DNA of 64,000 bases, from assembly GCA_031412915.1 (NCBI GenBank), contig JANODX010000054.1, positions 1 through 64,000 on the forward strand, read 5' to 3'. The notes under the pieces are model-generated. The model had not been told where the DNA came from, ran no database searches, and worked only from the letters and a program-made list of their open reading frames with translations. This stretch comes from JAGNNV01 sp031412915. Its GTDB lineage: Bacteria; Acidobacteriota; Vicinamibacteria; Fen-336; JAGNNV01. Shown here piece by piece: positions 34,379 to 43,494 of the stretch (positions are counted from its first letter, which is position 1; each line of letters begins with the position of its first letter). The translations under genes were made by a program, and so were the position numbers.

Positions 34379-35574
34379 CGCCGAAACGTCCTCTCGAGGA
34401 GAGCGAGAAGGCGCACCTTCTCGACCTCCCAGTTGTACCGCTGGAGATGCGCTCGCCGTCCATTCTCACCGCGGCGGCGCATTTCATCGGGGTCCTGGAA
34501 TACTGCCATAATCGAGGCGGCGATGGCCTCGGGGCTGGTGTCGGGAAGAAGAAAGCCTGAATCACATTCGTCCACGACCCGCCGGTTCTCTGGGAGGTCG
34601 CTAACAAGCATCGGTATTCCCGCGGCCATGTATTCGAATAGCTTGTTGGCAGAAGCGAGTCGCTTGCTCTCGTTTATTGCCTCCAGCACCAGCATTCCGA
34701 GGTCTCCTCCAGCCGTCCAGGCAACGAGGTGTTCCTGAGGGACTGCATCCAGGAAGCGTACGCGCTCTGAAAGGTTCCGGTCACGGACGAGCGTAAGGAG
34801 GGTCTCTCGGAGCGGACCATCGCCAAGCAAGATGATGCGCATCCGCTCGTCGAGGTGCTCCGCTGAGAGAACCAGTTGCGACAGCCCTCGGCCAGAGTTC
34901 ATCATCCCCTGATATAGGACAACCCGGTCGCCGGGCGACAGGCCGAGCGCATCGCGAATCCGGTTGCGGGAAGGGACCGACTTGACAGTTTCGGGACAAT
35001 TCCGGATCACGTCGACCTGCTCTCTTCCATACGTCGAGCGGAAATACGATGCGTAGCTTTCGTTCGTTGTGACGAATAGATCTACCTCGCGGATGAGTCG
35101 CTGCTCATGGCGCCCGCCAATTCTCCGGGCCAGGTCGACTAGCAGGCTGAAGATGAACGACTTGGGAAACCGCGCGACGGACGGATAGAACTGGTTTACA
35201 GTCGCCAGGTAGATCTCGTGCGAGTCGTAGGCAAGGCGCGCTCCGCGCGCCCGCGCGATTCGTGCTGCTGGCGACAGCGTTGGGTAGTCGTTCGCATAGA
35301 CGAGATCGTAGGAGTCACCCGTATCGAGCGCCGCTTTGACAAAGGCATCGAAGTGTCGATGGAGAAGGAGATACCGCCGCAAGCCGCGCGGTTGGAAGAG
35401 CGCCGGGTCAAGCGCCCGCAGAATCACGCGTTCGTCGAACAGCCCCGCCCCCTCGAACCGTCCCTGTTCACAGAACAGAGAGACTTTCGCGATTCTGCTC
35501 GCTGTCCGCACAAAACGGGTCACGCGGGCGTCTAGGCCCACTGGACCGTTTAGCAACACACAGATGTGCTTCAT
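34375..35574 (-). CDS. GT4-family glycosyltransferase
   Basis: 399 residues from MKHICVLLNGPVG. GT-B fold: ICVLLNGPVGLDARVTRFVR, DLVYANDYPTLSPAA, LAYDSHEIY near the domain boundary, VVLYQGMMNSGRGLSQLV at the start of the second domain and MLVLEAINESKRLASANKLF then EYMAAGIPMLVSDLPENR, the nucleotide-sugar site. It is notably similar in layout to the GT4 at 36078 (ESK/LSKKYALANKL..EYMA), suggesting related donor or acceptor. Co-translated with the acyltransferase. Confidence 0.9.
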   Translation of the reverse strand: MKHICVLLNGPVGLDARVTRFVRTASRIAKVSLFCEQGRFEGAGLFDERVILRALDPALFQPRGLRRYLLLHRHFDAFVKAALDTGDSYDLVYANDYPTLSPAARIARARGARLAYDSHEIYLATVNQFYPSVARFPKSFIFSLLVDLARRIGGRHEQRLIREVDLFVTTNESYASYFRSTYGREQVDVIRNCPETVKSVPSRNRIRDALGLSPGDRVVLYQGMMNSGRGLSQLVLSAEHLDERMRIILLGDGPLRETLLTLVRDRNLSERVRFLDAVPQEHLVAWTAGGDLGMLVLEAINESKRLASANKLFEYMAAGIPMLVSDLPENRRVVDECDSGFLLPDTSPEAIAASIMAVFQDPDEMRRRGENGRRAHLQRYNWEVEKVRLLALLERTFRR

Positions 35575-36077
35575 CGGATCGGTGGAAGCCAATTGCGCCC
35601 TCACAGAGAGCGGGGGACGGGGGCTGTGCGTGCCACCTCACTGTGCCCGTTGGTCGAATCCTTGTCGGTCATATGCTTTTGGCATAAACGATTCTGGCAC
35701 GGTCTGGCCCTCCCGCTATTCCGCTCGATGCCTCCGCTCGACGCTGCCACTCATTTCCCCCTTGGGGAACGGCTGCGGATCTCCGATCAAGCTATCAGCC
35801 TTCAAGGGGAGCCCATTCTCTAGATCAGGGGACGTGAACTATAGAATCGACCCTGGTGAATTTTTCGTGATCAAGAATGAACTCAGGGAGAAGAACCGGT
35901 CGACCCCAAAGCTCCAGCATGGATCGCGGCAGCCACCCGGATATGGGACCTATCCACTCCCATCGGACCGGGCGCTCTCGTGAAGGACCCGTCTGGCCGG
36001 CTCTCCGTCCCTTCGGGCCTGACCTGGTTCACGAAGCGCTCTTCCTTGCTGGTTCCCATCCCTTACCCTCCGCTCTT
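35575..36077. other. Intergenic region between divergent GT4 genes
   Basis: About 500 bp without a credible gene. It must hold promoters for both directions. It is less GC-rich near 35830-35880 (for example ACTATAGAATCG and GAATTTTTCG), which could contain a promoter for the plus-strand cassette, but no convincing -35/-10 pair is seen. Confidence 0.4.
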
Positions 36078-37271
36078 ATGAAAAAGGTGTGCGTCTTGCT
36101 CCCGTGGTCCGTCTCGAGCGACAGTCGCGCCCAGCGGACGATCCGCACCATGTCCCGCCACGCCGAGGTCCACCTCTACTTCGTCCCCAAGAGCCCCGCC
36201 GACACCGGTGGCGACATCCACGCTGGCAGGAACTTCCGCCTCATCCCCATCCCCCACGCCACAGGCCGCCTCGACTGGGCGCTCCGGAACTCGTTCTTCT
36301 ACTTCGAGACGAGGTACCTGTCCGACGCCGTCGAGGCGACCGGCGAGAGGTACGACATCGTATACGCCCACGACCTGCACTCCGCCTACCCGGCGCAGAC
36401 GATTGCCCGAAAGCAGGGCGCCAAGATCCTCTACGACGTCCACGACCTCACAATCGAGACCATCAACCAGGGCTTCCCCGAGACTGCTCCCCTCCACAAG
36501 AGGGTCAAGTACGCCCTGGCTAAGTGGGTCATGAGGACCGCCGCAACCCGGTGGGAAAGGGCCTTCATCCGGAAGGCCGACCTCGTCCTCGCCCCCACGG
36601 AGTCTTGGCTCGGCCACCTCCGGGAGTGCTATGGCATCGCAGGTGGCCTCGTCGTCCCCAACTTCCCGGAGTACCGGGAGGTCCAGCGCACCGAACGACT
36701 CCACTACGACGCCGGACTCCCCCGCGCCACCCGCATCGCGCTCTACCACGGGTCCCTCGGCCGGGGCCGCTACCTCCAGGAGATCGTCCGCAGCGCGGAG
36801 CATCTCGCCGAGGGCAACGCTCTCGTCCTCGTCGGCAACGGACCCCTCCTCCCGGAACTCAAGGCCGTGGCCCCACCGAAGGTCCGGTTCCTCGACTTCG
36901 TCCCCTACGACGAACTCCTCCCCCTGGCCAGCGCAGCCTCCCTAGGCCTGATCCTCATCGACCATATCAACCTCTCGAAGAAGTACGCCCTGGCCAACAA
37001 GCTCACCGAGTACATGGCCTCCGGTGTCGCCGTCCTCGGCTCCGATTCCCCCGAGAACCGCCGGATCCTGACCGACGCCGACGCCGGGTACCTCTACCAG
37101 GTCACCACCCCCGAGGCCCTGGGCGCCCACATCAACGGCCTCCTGGCCAAGCCGGAGGACCTGGTCGAGAAGGGCCGCAACGGGCAGAGGGCCTTCCGCC
37201 ATCGGTACCATTGGGAGGCCTGCGAGCCTCTCTTCGAACAGGCGTTCCTGAAACTCCTGAGTGCGCCGTGA
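36078..37271 (+). CDS. GT4-family glycosyltransferase of the amidino-sugar cassette
   Basis: 397 residues from MKKVCVLLPWSVSSDSRA. GT-B motifs: DIVYAHDLHSAYPAQTIARK, ILYDVHDLTIET, IALYHGSLGRGRYLQEIV and LGLILIDHINLSKKYALANK, LTEYMASGVAVLGSDSPENR. Its codons are strongly C-ending (Leu mostly CTC), unlike the GT4 genes to its left, so it probably arrived with hisH-hisF-wbpG. Its stop overlaps the hisH GTG (GTGA). It likely adds the amidino sugar or its neighbour. Confidence 0.9.
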   Translation: MKKVCVLLPWSVSSDSRAQRTIRTMSRHAEVHLYFVPKSPADTGGDIHAGRNFRLIPIPHATGRLDWALRNSFFYFETRYLSDAVEATGERYDIVYAHDLHSAYPAQTIARKQGAKILYDVHDLTIETINQGFPETAPLHKRVKYALAKWVMRTAATRWERAFIRKADLVLAPTESWLGHLRECYGIAGGLVVPNFPEYREVQRTERLHYDAGLPRATRIALYHGSLGRGRYLQEIVRSAEHLAEGNALVLVGNGPLLPELKAVAPPKVRFLDFVPYDELLPLASAASLGLILIDHINLSKKYALANKLTEYMASGVAVLGSDSPENRRILTDADAGYLYQVTTPEALGAHINGLLAKPEDLVEKGRNGQRAFRHRYHWEACEPLFEQAFLKLLSAP

Positions 37272-37873
37272 TCACCATCGTCGACTACGGCATGGGGAAC
37301 CTCGCCTCCATCGCCAACATGCTAAAGCGGATCGGTTGCCCCTCCGTCACGACCGCCGACCCCGCTGCCATTGCCGCGGCCACCCGTCTCATCCTTCCCG
37401 GCGTGGGGGCCTTCGACACCGGAATGCGGAACCTCCGAGAGCGGGGGGTCGTAGAGGTCCTGGAGAAGCGGGTCCGCGGCGACGGGGTCCCCCTCCTCGG
37501 CATCTGCCTCGGCATGCAGCTCCTCGCCTGGTCCAGCGAGGAGGGGGAGCTGCCCGGCCTCGGGTGGCTGGAGGCCACCGCCGTCCGTTTCCGGGGGCCG
37601 GGCATCAAGGTTCCTCACATGGGCTGGAACACCGTGCGGCCCCGGACGCCCGGCGGCCTGTTCGAGGGATTGGCCGATCCCCCCCGGTTCTACTTCGTCC
37701 ACGCCTACCACCTGCGCCTCGACCGCCCGGAGGACCTCCTCGGCGAGACCGACCACGGAGGCCCTTTCCCCTCGGCCGTCCGGTCCGGCAATCTCCTCGG
37801 GGTCCAGTTCCATCCCGAGAAGAGCCATCGGTTCGGCATGGGGCTGCTGCGGAACTTCGCCGGGATCGCCTGA
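37268..37873 (+). CDS. hisH: HisH-like glutamine amidotransferase (LPS/EPS paralogue)
   Basis: 201 residues, GTG start overlapping the GT4 stop. Class I glutaminase with the full triad: C80 (LGICLGMQLL), H182 and E184 (FHPEKSH), plus DYGMGN and LPGVGAFD typical of HisH. It hydrolyses glutamine to supply ammonia to its HisF-like partner. The neighbours (HisF paralogue, WbpG) show that it serves sugar amidination, not histidine synthesis, as in the Pseudomonas aeruginosa B-band O-antigen locus. No other his gene is in the window. Confidence 0.92.
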   Translation: MITIVDYGMGNLASIANMLKRIGCPSVTTADPAAIAAATRLILPGVGAFDTGMRNLRERGVVEVLEKRVRGDGVPLLGICLGMQLLAWSSEEGELPGLGWLEATAVRFRGPGIKVPHMGWNTVRPRTPGGLFEGLADPPRFYFVHAYHLRLDRPEDLLGETDHGGPFPSAVRSGNLLGVQFHPEKSHRFGMGLLRNFAGIA

Positions 37874-38628
37874 TGCTGGGAATGCGGGTGATCCCGGTCC
37901 TGCTGCTCGCCGAGGACGGACTGGTCAAGACCGTCCGGTACAAGACGCCCACCTACGTCGGGGATCCCATCAATGCCGTGCGGATCTTCAACGAGAAGGA
38001 GGTGGACGAGATCTTCGTTCTGGACATTCGGGCAACACCGGAGGGTCGGGGCCCGGATTTCGAGCGGATCCGGGAGCTGGCGGGGGAGTGCTTTATGCCC
38101 CTTGGCTACGGCGGCGGGGTGCGGACCCTCGGTGACATCGACCGCTTGATCGCGGTCGGCGTCGAGAAGGTCGCCGTTAACTCTCGCGCCGTCGAGGAGC
38201 CAGGTTTCATGAAAGAGGCGGCTGACCGGTTCGGATCCTCCACGCTCGTTGCCTCCATCGACGTGAAGACGGGTTTTTTCGGCCGCACAACCGTGTGGAG
38301 CGCGGGCGGGAAGCGTGACTCGAAACGCGACCCCGCGGAGTTCGCGAAGACCATGGAGGGAATGGGGGCCGGGGAGATCCTCCTCAACTCCATCGACCGG
38401 GACGGGACCTTCTCCGGCTACGACCTTGACCTCATCCGCCGGGTGGCCGACGCAGCTTCCGTTCCCGTGGTCGCCTGCGGAGGGGCTGGGAGCCTCGGGG
38501 ACCTCCATCGCGCCATCGGCGCTCATGCCTCGGCTGCGGCAGCCGGCAGCCTCTTCGTCTTCCAGGGTCCCCACCGCGCGGTCCTCATATCGTACCCCTC
38601 GCCCAACGACCTCGAGGCGGCCCGGTGA
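37873..38628 (+). CDS. hisF: HisF-like protein lacking catalytic Asp11 (LPS/EPS paralogue)
   Basis: 251 residues, (beta-alpha)8 barrel. It aligns with true HisF from residue 1, but the cyclase catalytic Asp11 is Leu (RVIPVLLLAEDGLVK instead of a CLDV core) while D130 (LVASID) and the SIDRDGTFSGYD motif remain. The VLLL..GLVKT...YVGDPINAVRIFN signature marks the paralogues found with WbpG. It probably forms an ammonia channel from HisH to WbpG and is not an imidazole-glycerol-phosphate cyclase. ATG overlaps the hisH stop by one base (TGATG). Confidence 0.92.
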   Translation: MLGMRVIPVLLLAEDGLVKTVRYKTPTYVGDPINAVRIFNEKEVDEIFVLDIRATPEGRGPDFERIRELAGECFMPLGYGGGVRTLGDIDRLIAVGVEKVAVNSRAVEEPGFMKEAADRFGSSTLVASIDVKTGFFGRTTVWSAGGKRDSKRDPAEFAKTMEGMGAGEILLNSIDRDGTFSGYDLDLIRRVADAASVPVVACGGAGSLGDLHRAIGAHASAAAAGSLFVFQGPHRAVLISYPSPNDLEAAR

Positions 38629-39731
38629 CCCGTGAGTGCTCCCGCTGCGTCCTCCGGGTGGAGGATGATCCGGACCTCCAATTCGATTCGGAGGGACTCT
38701 GTTCCTTCTGCCGCCACTACGACGCCCGGATCCGGCGAACGATCGACCCCGGGGAGTTGGGCCGGATCATGGACGAGGTGAAGCAGAAGGGGACGGGCCA
38801 GCCCTACGACTGCGTCATCGGCCTCAGTGGCGGAGTCGACAGCTCCTGGGTGCTCCTCCTCGCCCGGAAGCACGGCCTCCGTCCGCTGGTGGTGCACCTG
38901 GACAACGGCTGGAACTCGGAACTGGCGGTCAGCAATATCGAGAACCTAGTGAAGCGCCTCAGCGCGGACCTCTATACATACGTCATCTCATGGGGGGAGT
39001 TCCGGGACCTGCAGCTCTCCTACTTCAAGGCTTCGGTCGTGGATATTGAGGCGGTCTCGGACCACGCGATCTTCGCCTGCCTCTACCGAGTCGCGGCGGC
39101 CAAGGGGATTCGGTTCGTGCTGAACGGGACCAACCTTGCGACGGAGGGGTTTCTGCCGGCCTCTTGGGTGCACAACAAGCTCGACCTCACAAACCTCCGT
39201 TCCATCCACCGCGCCCACGGCTCAGTACCCCTGAAGACCTTCCCGACAATGGGGGTGCTTCGGCACTGGTGGTACACGAAGGTCCGCGGGATCCGGTCTG
39301 TGGCGCTCCTCGACCACACGCTCTACGTGAAGGACGAGGCGAAGAAGGCTCTGGCGGCGCAGGTGGGCTGGCGGGACTACGGCGGGAAGCACTACGAGTC
39401 GGTATTCACGCGCTTCTATCAAGCGTACATCCTTCCCCGGAAGTTCGGCATCGACAAGCGGCGGTCCCACTTCTCGACGCTGATCTGCGCGGGACAGATG
39501 ACGCGAGAGGAAGCGCTGGCGGCGCTGGCGAAGCCCATCTGCGACCCGGGGCAGCTAGCGGTGGACCGGGAGTTCGTGATGAAGAAGCTAGGTTTCGACG
39601 AGGCCTCGTTCGAGGCGTACATGCGGGTGCCGCCGCGGTCGCACTTCGCGTACGGGTCCCACCTGAAGATCTACCGGGCGCTGCGGCCCCTGGTGCGGCT
39701 GTGGCGGAAGCTGAGACCGCGGCAGGTGTGA
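38625..39731 (+). CDS. wbpG: N-acetyl sugar amidotransferase (WbpG/PseA family)
   Basis: 368 residues with GTG start overlapping the HisF stop. An N-terminal zinc-type site (C5, C8, C26, C29) and the adenylating PP-loop GLSGGVDSSW (67-75) define the family, which uses ATP and ammonia from HisH/HisF to turn an N-acetyl group into an acetamidino group on a UDP-sugar (in P. aeruginosa, UDP-ManNAc3NAcA to the amidino form). Other matches: VLNGTNLATEGFLP and KDEAKKALAAQVGWRDYGGK. The genes that would make its UDP-diamino-uronic acid substrate are not in the window. Confidence 0.93.
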   Translation: MTRECSRCVLRVEDDPDLQFDSEGLCSFCRHYDARIRRTIDPGELGRIMDEVKQKGTGQPYDCVIGLSGGVDSSWVLLLARKHGLRPLVVHLDNGWNSELAVSNIENLVKRLSADLYTYVISWGEFRDLQLSYFKASVVDIEAVSDHAIFACLYRVAAAKGIRFVLNGTNLATEGFLPASWVHNKLDLTNLRSIHRAHGSVPLKTFPTMGVLRHWWYTKVRGIRSVALLDHTLYVKDEAKKALAAQVGWRDYGGKHYESVFTRFYQAYILPRKFGIDKRRSHFSTLICAGQMTREEALAALAKPICDPGQLAVDREFVMKKLGFDEASFEAYMRVPPRSHFAYGSHLKIYRALRPLVRLWRKLRPRQV

Positions 39732-39788
39732 AGCGGTAGACCCGAAGTTGCTACGCGCTTCTCCACAAGGGATCACGGGCCCGGCGCT

Positions 39789-40949
39789 TCACCTTGCTGC
39801 TGTCATCTCTTCGTAGAGCCTCGCATAACTTGCGATGCCTCCGGACAGGCTCAGCCGACGCCTCGCGACCGAACGGCACCGTTCGCGGACAGTCGGATCA
39901 GCCAGAAGCTCGGTCATCCGTTTCCAGCCTCGCCGAAATGATTCCGCCGAAAAGTCGTCCAGCACAACGCCGACTCGTTCGACCTCGAGTATTTGGTCCA
40001 CGTCCCCCACCCCGGGTCCGGTGAGGACGGGCAACCCCATAGCGAGCGCCTCGGCCAGCTTTGTCGGACAGGACGCGATTTTTGAAGGGGTGGCCCTGAT
40101 GAAGAAGAAGGTCGCGCGGCACCTCGACAGCCAGCCCGGCACATCCTCGGGTGGCGCATTTTGAACCGTGATCCCGGCCCCGGTCAGGAGCGACCGCGTG
40201 GCTTCGTCATCGTTGTTCGTCAGGAACAGCACTCGGAGATGGGAGCCGGATGCTCGAATTTCCTTCACGAACTCCAACATCTCCTTCGTCATGTACCATC
40301 CGCCAAGAGAGCCGAAATAGACGAGATCGAATACTGGCTCCGCCTGCGGATCGGCGGGAGTGAACTGCTCGCAATCGACACACGTGGGGATGACGTCGAT
40401 CGGTAAGTTGACCCCTCTTTCTTCCAGCACGGCGCGGCCTCGTTCGGTGAGAACCACTACGCGCGCCGCGCGCTGGAGATTCCGTCTTTCCATGGCGCGC
40501 ACCCCCCTATCCACCGCACTTCCGGCGGCCCATGAGCCGGCGTCAACACGCTCGTCCGAGAAGAAGCCCCGCATGTCCAGAAGGAGCGGCCCTGGCAATC
40601 GGGAAAGACGAACCATCACGGGAGTGATGTCGCCGCGGCAATGAAACAAATCGAACTTCGACAGACGGGCCAATCTCCTCAGGAAAGAGGCGCCGTTGAC
40701 CACGTCGAACATTGTCGCAGGTACCCTGGGGCTCTTGTGATACCGGAGCGGATGCCAGGTAATTCCGCTTCGCGCGAGCCGTGTCCGCATCGAAGCCAGT
40801 CGATCGGTCTCCCTGAGTCTCGAGGGCTTCTCGAACGAAATCAGTTCGAAGAGAATTCCCCGGCGCGATAACCCTTCCAGATACGGAACAACTTGCGTCG
40901 AACCCAGCGGGTCCAGGGCCCCGTCGTAGGATAGGTAGGCGACGCGCAT
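39789..40949 (-). CDS. GT4-family glycosyltransferase
   Basis: 386 residues from MRVAYLSYDGALD (an in-frame ATG at 40976 overlapping asnB is also possible). GT-B: AYLSYDGALDPLGSTQVVPY, FDLFHCRGDITPV, LLLDMRGFFSDERVDAG in the linker, FDLVYFGSLGGWYMTKEML and the donor site SCPTKLAEALAMGLPVLTGP. Ends near 39789 and converges with wbpG. It lies immediately downstream of the second asparagine synthase gene. Confidence 0.88.
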   Translation of the reverse strand: MRVAYLSYDGALDPLGSTQVVPYLEGLSRRGILFELISFEKPSRLRETDRLASMRTRLARSGITWHPLRYHKSPRVPATMFDVVNGASFLRRLARLSKFDLFHCRGDITPVMVRLSRLPGPLLLDMRGFFSDERVDAGSWAAGSAVDRGVRAMERRNLQRAARVVVLTERGRAVLEERGVNLPIDVIPTCVDCEQFTPADPQAEPVFDLVYFGSLGGWYMTKEMLEFVKEIRASGSHLRVLFLTNNDDEATRSLLTGAGITVQNAPPEDVPGWLSRCRATFFFIRATPSKIASCPTKLAEALAMGLPVLTGPGVGDVDQILEVERVGVVLDDFSAESFRRGWKRMTELLADPTVRERCRSVARRRLSLSGGIASYARLYEEMTAAR

Positions 40950-40965
40950 CTCCGCACTCTCTTGC

Positions 40966-42804
40966 TCAACTCGCATCCGACCCCGCAAACCCCGAGACGA
41001 ATTCGAAGGTGCCTGCAGCGCACAATATCTTCCACTTGTCCTTGGCGTCGCCCGGGCAAGCCCCACGAATCAACCTTTCGCTCGTCATCCGATGGTGGGC
41101 AGCCTCAACAAGCGCAATCATCTTGGGGGTATTGAGCCAAACTTCCTGAGGCGTCTCAAACCCTCTCTTGTCGTGTCGGCCCAGGATGCCTTCCGGGACG
41201 AGGCCTCGCAACCCAACCCGCAGAAGGCGTTTGGTTGAGCCGTCCCATATCTTGGATGAAGCAGGGGTCGAGAAGATGAACTCAACGAGCTCATGGCTTA
41301 GGAAGGGCAACCGCGTCTCTCTCCCAAAGGCCATCGAGGATCGGTCCGCAAAGCGAAGCAACGCCTGCAAGCCATGGTCCAAAGTGAAGAACCGCAGTGC
41401 TTCGTCAAGGGTCGCAAAGTTTCGAAACGGTCGCGGCGCGCGGTCGAATTGCTGATGCCAGTCTGGATTGACGAAGCCTGGGGTCGCATCAGGCAAGAGC
41501 CAATGACGCGCCAAGGACGCGGCCTTCCAAGCAGCAGGAAAGAGCGCCTGGGCCTTTTCAGCAAACCGGAGTGGTGGAACATCGTAGTGTTCCTCTAGAG
41601 CCGCTCTCTGGTTCTCGTACATGGCGGTCCCATCGCGACGCCAGACCCCTTTCAGGAAGGTCGTGAAGAAGTGGGAGTATCCAGCTAGGGTTTCGTCTGC
41701 ACCCTGTCCGTCCAAGAGGACGACAACGCCATGCTCCTTCGCGGTCCTCATCACCGCCCACTGGGCAAAGATGCTCGCGGTGCCGAACGGCTCTTCCTGG
41801 TGGTAGAAGACTTGCTTCCAAGCGTCTGCCAGACCCCCGCCGTCGGGGAAGACGTCATGTCGGATGCACCCAGTCGCTTTCTCCGCCACATCGATGTATC
41901 TCCCTTCATCGAGAGCCGCGTCGGAAAATCGAGCAGAAAAGCTATGTCTCTCCGAAGTGGAGATGCTGGCAACAAGGCTCACAATGGATGTTGAGTCCAG
42001 GCCGCCCGACAGACTAGTTCCCACTGGAACATCAGAGCGCAGTCGCCGCGTCACACTCAGCGAGAAGCGCTTGCGGAACTCCTCGCACTGCTCATCAAAC
42101 GGAAGAGTGGTGGATCCCATGGGGAGCGTCCAGTATCTCTGTGGTGTTATCGAACCGCCTCCGCGGGAGACCGTCAGCGCGTGGGCCGGGGGTAGGGATA
42201 GTGCCGGCGCGTAGAAGGTCTTCTGTGGGAAGTCTGGGTGCTGTACGACGTCGTGACGGAGGTACATGTAGAGCATCTCGTGTCGGATGCTGAGCTTGAC
42301 CCCGCCCACAAACAGAGCCTTCATCTCTGATGCAAAGAGAAAGTGACCATCACAAATACAGTAGTAGAAGGGTTTCTCGCCAAATCGATCCCTTGCACAG
42401 AACAACTCGCGCTTCACCGCATCCCAGATCGCAAATGCGAACATCCCATCCAACCGATCGAGACAGGCCTCCCCCCACTGGGCATGGGCTGCCAAGAGCA
42501 CCTCTGTGTCAGATGCACTTTCAAACTGGTGCCCCTCCGCAGCCAGCTCTTCCCTCAGTTCGATGTAGTTGTAGATCTCGCCGTTGAACGTGATCGTGTA
42601 ACGACCCGCATAACTCATTGGCTGGCTTGCCGCCTCGGTGAGGTCGACGATTGCCAGCCGACGGTGCGCAACCGCTACACCATCGCCGGTCCAAACACCC
42701 TCACCATCGGGGCCTCGATGGCTGAGCGAACCGATCATCTTCCGCATTCTTCTCGGATCGACCGGCGAACCGTCGAGCGAGACGTCGCCAGCAATTCCAC
42801 ACAT
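40966..42804 (-). CDS. asnB: Asparagine synthase (glutamine-hydrolysing), second copy
   Basis: 612 residues. Cys2 of the glutaminase domain is present (MCGIAGD), with HRGPDGEG (29-36), NGEIYNY (74-80) and the PP-loop SGGLDST (266-272). It differs widely from the copy at 10964 and is not a recent duplicate. In this locus it may amidate a sugar carboxyl, but the substrate is unknown. The stop is 17 bp before the GT4 start on the same strand. Confidence 0.92.
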   Translation of the reverse strand: MCGIAGDVSLDGSPVDPRRMRKMIGSLSHRGPDGEGVWTGDGVAVAHRRLAIVDLTEAASQPMSYAGRYTITFNGEIYNYIELREELAAEGHQFESASDTEVLLAAHAQWGEACLDRLDGMFAFAIWDAVKRELFCARDRFGEKPFYYCICDGHFLFASEMKALFVGGVKLSIRHEMLYMYLRHDVVQHPDFPQKTFYAPALSLPPAHALTVSRGGGSITPQRYWTLPMGSTTLPFDEQCEEFRKRFSLSVTRRLRSDVPVGTSLSGGLDSTSIVSLVASISTSERHSFSARFSDAALDEGRYIDVAEKATGCIRHDVFPDGGGLADAWKQVFYHQEEPFGTASIFAQWAVMRTAKEHGVVVLLDGQGADETLAGYSHFFTTFLKGVWRRDGTAMYENQRAALEEHYDVPPLRFAEKAQALFPAAWKAASLARHWLLPDATPGFVNPDWHQQFDRAPRPFRNFATLDEALRFFTLDHGLQALLRFADRSSMAFGRETRLPFLSHELVEFIFSTPASSKIWDGSTKRLLRVGLRGLVPEGILGRHDKRGFETPQEVWLNTPKMIALVEAAHHRMTSERLIRGACPGDAKDKWKILCAAGTFEFVSGFAGSDAS

Positions 42805-43494
42805 TCGCAGGGCTCAGATCATTCGGGCGAGGGTTCGCTCGCCGGCGAAATCGGCGTCCCCCACAACGGGCGAGAAGGCAAGGACGGCTTTGGGGGGAGA
42901 GTGAAGCATCAGCGCTTCACGCGATTCTAGCTGCAGAGATAGACCCCGGTTGGATCCGGCGGGTCGAGGGACCCGCGGCGAGCACTTCGCCCATTTTCCT
43001 CGGACGAGGACGAGGTGGTGGGTCAATGGGCCACCGGATCATCGGGCGCTCTTTTCACCCTCTGGTCCTGAGACTTGTCCTGAGACTCTGGTGACGAAGA
43101 CGGGATTTGAGGTAGAAGACGTTGGGACTGAGGGACTGAGTCCAACTCAATGGAGAGTCGGCGGGAACGGATGCCAGTTCGAGTCAACCGGCCCCGCTCC
43201 GGCTGCAGAACTCAATGACCGAATAGAGGCCAACGATGGGCTCCGCGTTGTGAGGAGTGTACCCTAATGCTAGTGGCGCGACGGCGGTAAGATCCGCGCG
43301 AAGGACTCGCGTCGGGGCCCCCAGGCCATGGCATGGGACCGCGTTGGCTTTACCTGATATGCCAGATTGGGCGTTCCTCTGGGTTGCGCCCTTTGCGGTG
43401 ACTGCGTTTCAGGCCGCGGCTCGGCCGGATGTCAAGTAGTCGCCACGGACTGGGCAGCGTATCGTGACGCACTCCGACAAACAAGAGCTAACCG
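42805..43494. other. Long intergenic region upstream of asnB and GT4
   Basis: About 690 bp between divergent genes. No frame shows family features. It contains two short direct repeats, CCTGAGACT (near 43066 and 43079) and GGGACTGAGGGACTGAG (near 43121). Probably promoter DNA plus decayed coding sequence. Confidence 0.4.

Noticed and set aside
35690..35720. Sigma-54-like promoter (TGGCAC...) upstream of the GT4 genes
   Set aside because: The -12 element TTGCA-type sequence is missing at the right spacing.
36524..37873. Long open frame fusing a glycosyltransferase shadow with HisH
   Set aside because: The first part is an Arg/Pro-rich out-of-frame shadow of the GT4 gene at 36078; only the part from 37268 is a real HisH, which begins at the GTG overlapping the GT4 stop.
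37268..38628. hisH and hisF as histidine biosynthesis genes
   Set aside because: HisF lacks Asp11, no other his genes are nearby, and the next gene is wbpG in an O-antigen-like cassette.
42814..43026. 70-codon minus-strand frame upstream of asnB
   Set aside because: It has no family features and lies in a gap with decayed sequence; its position 10 bp before asnB is not enough.
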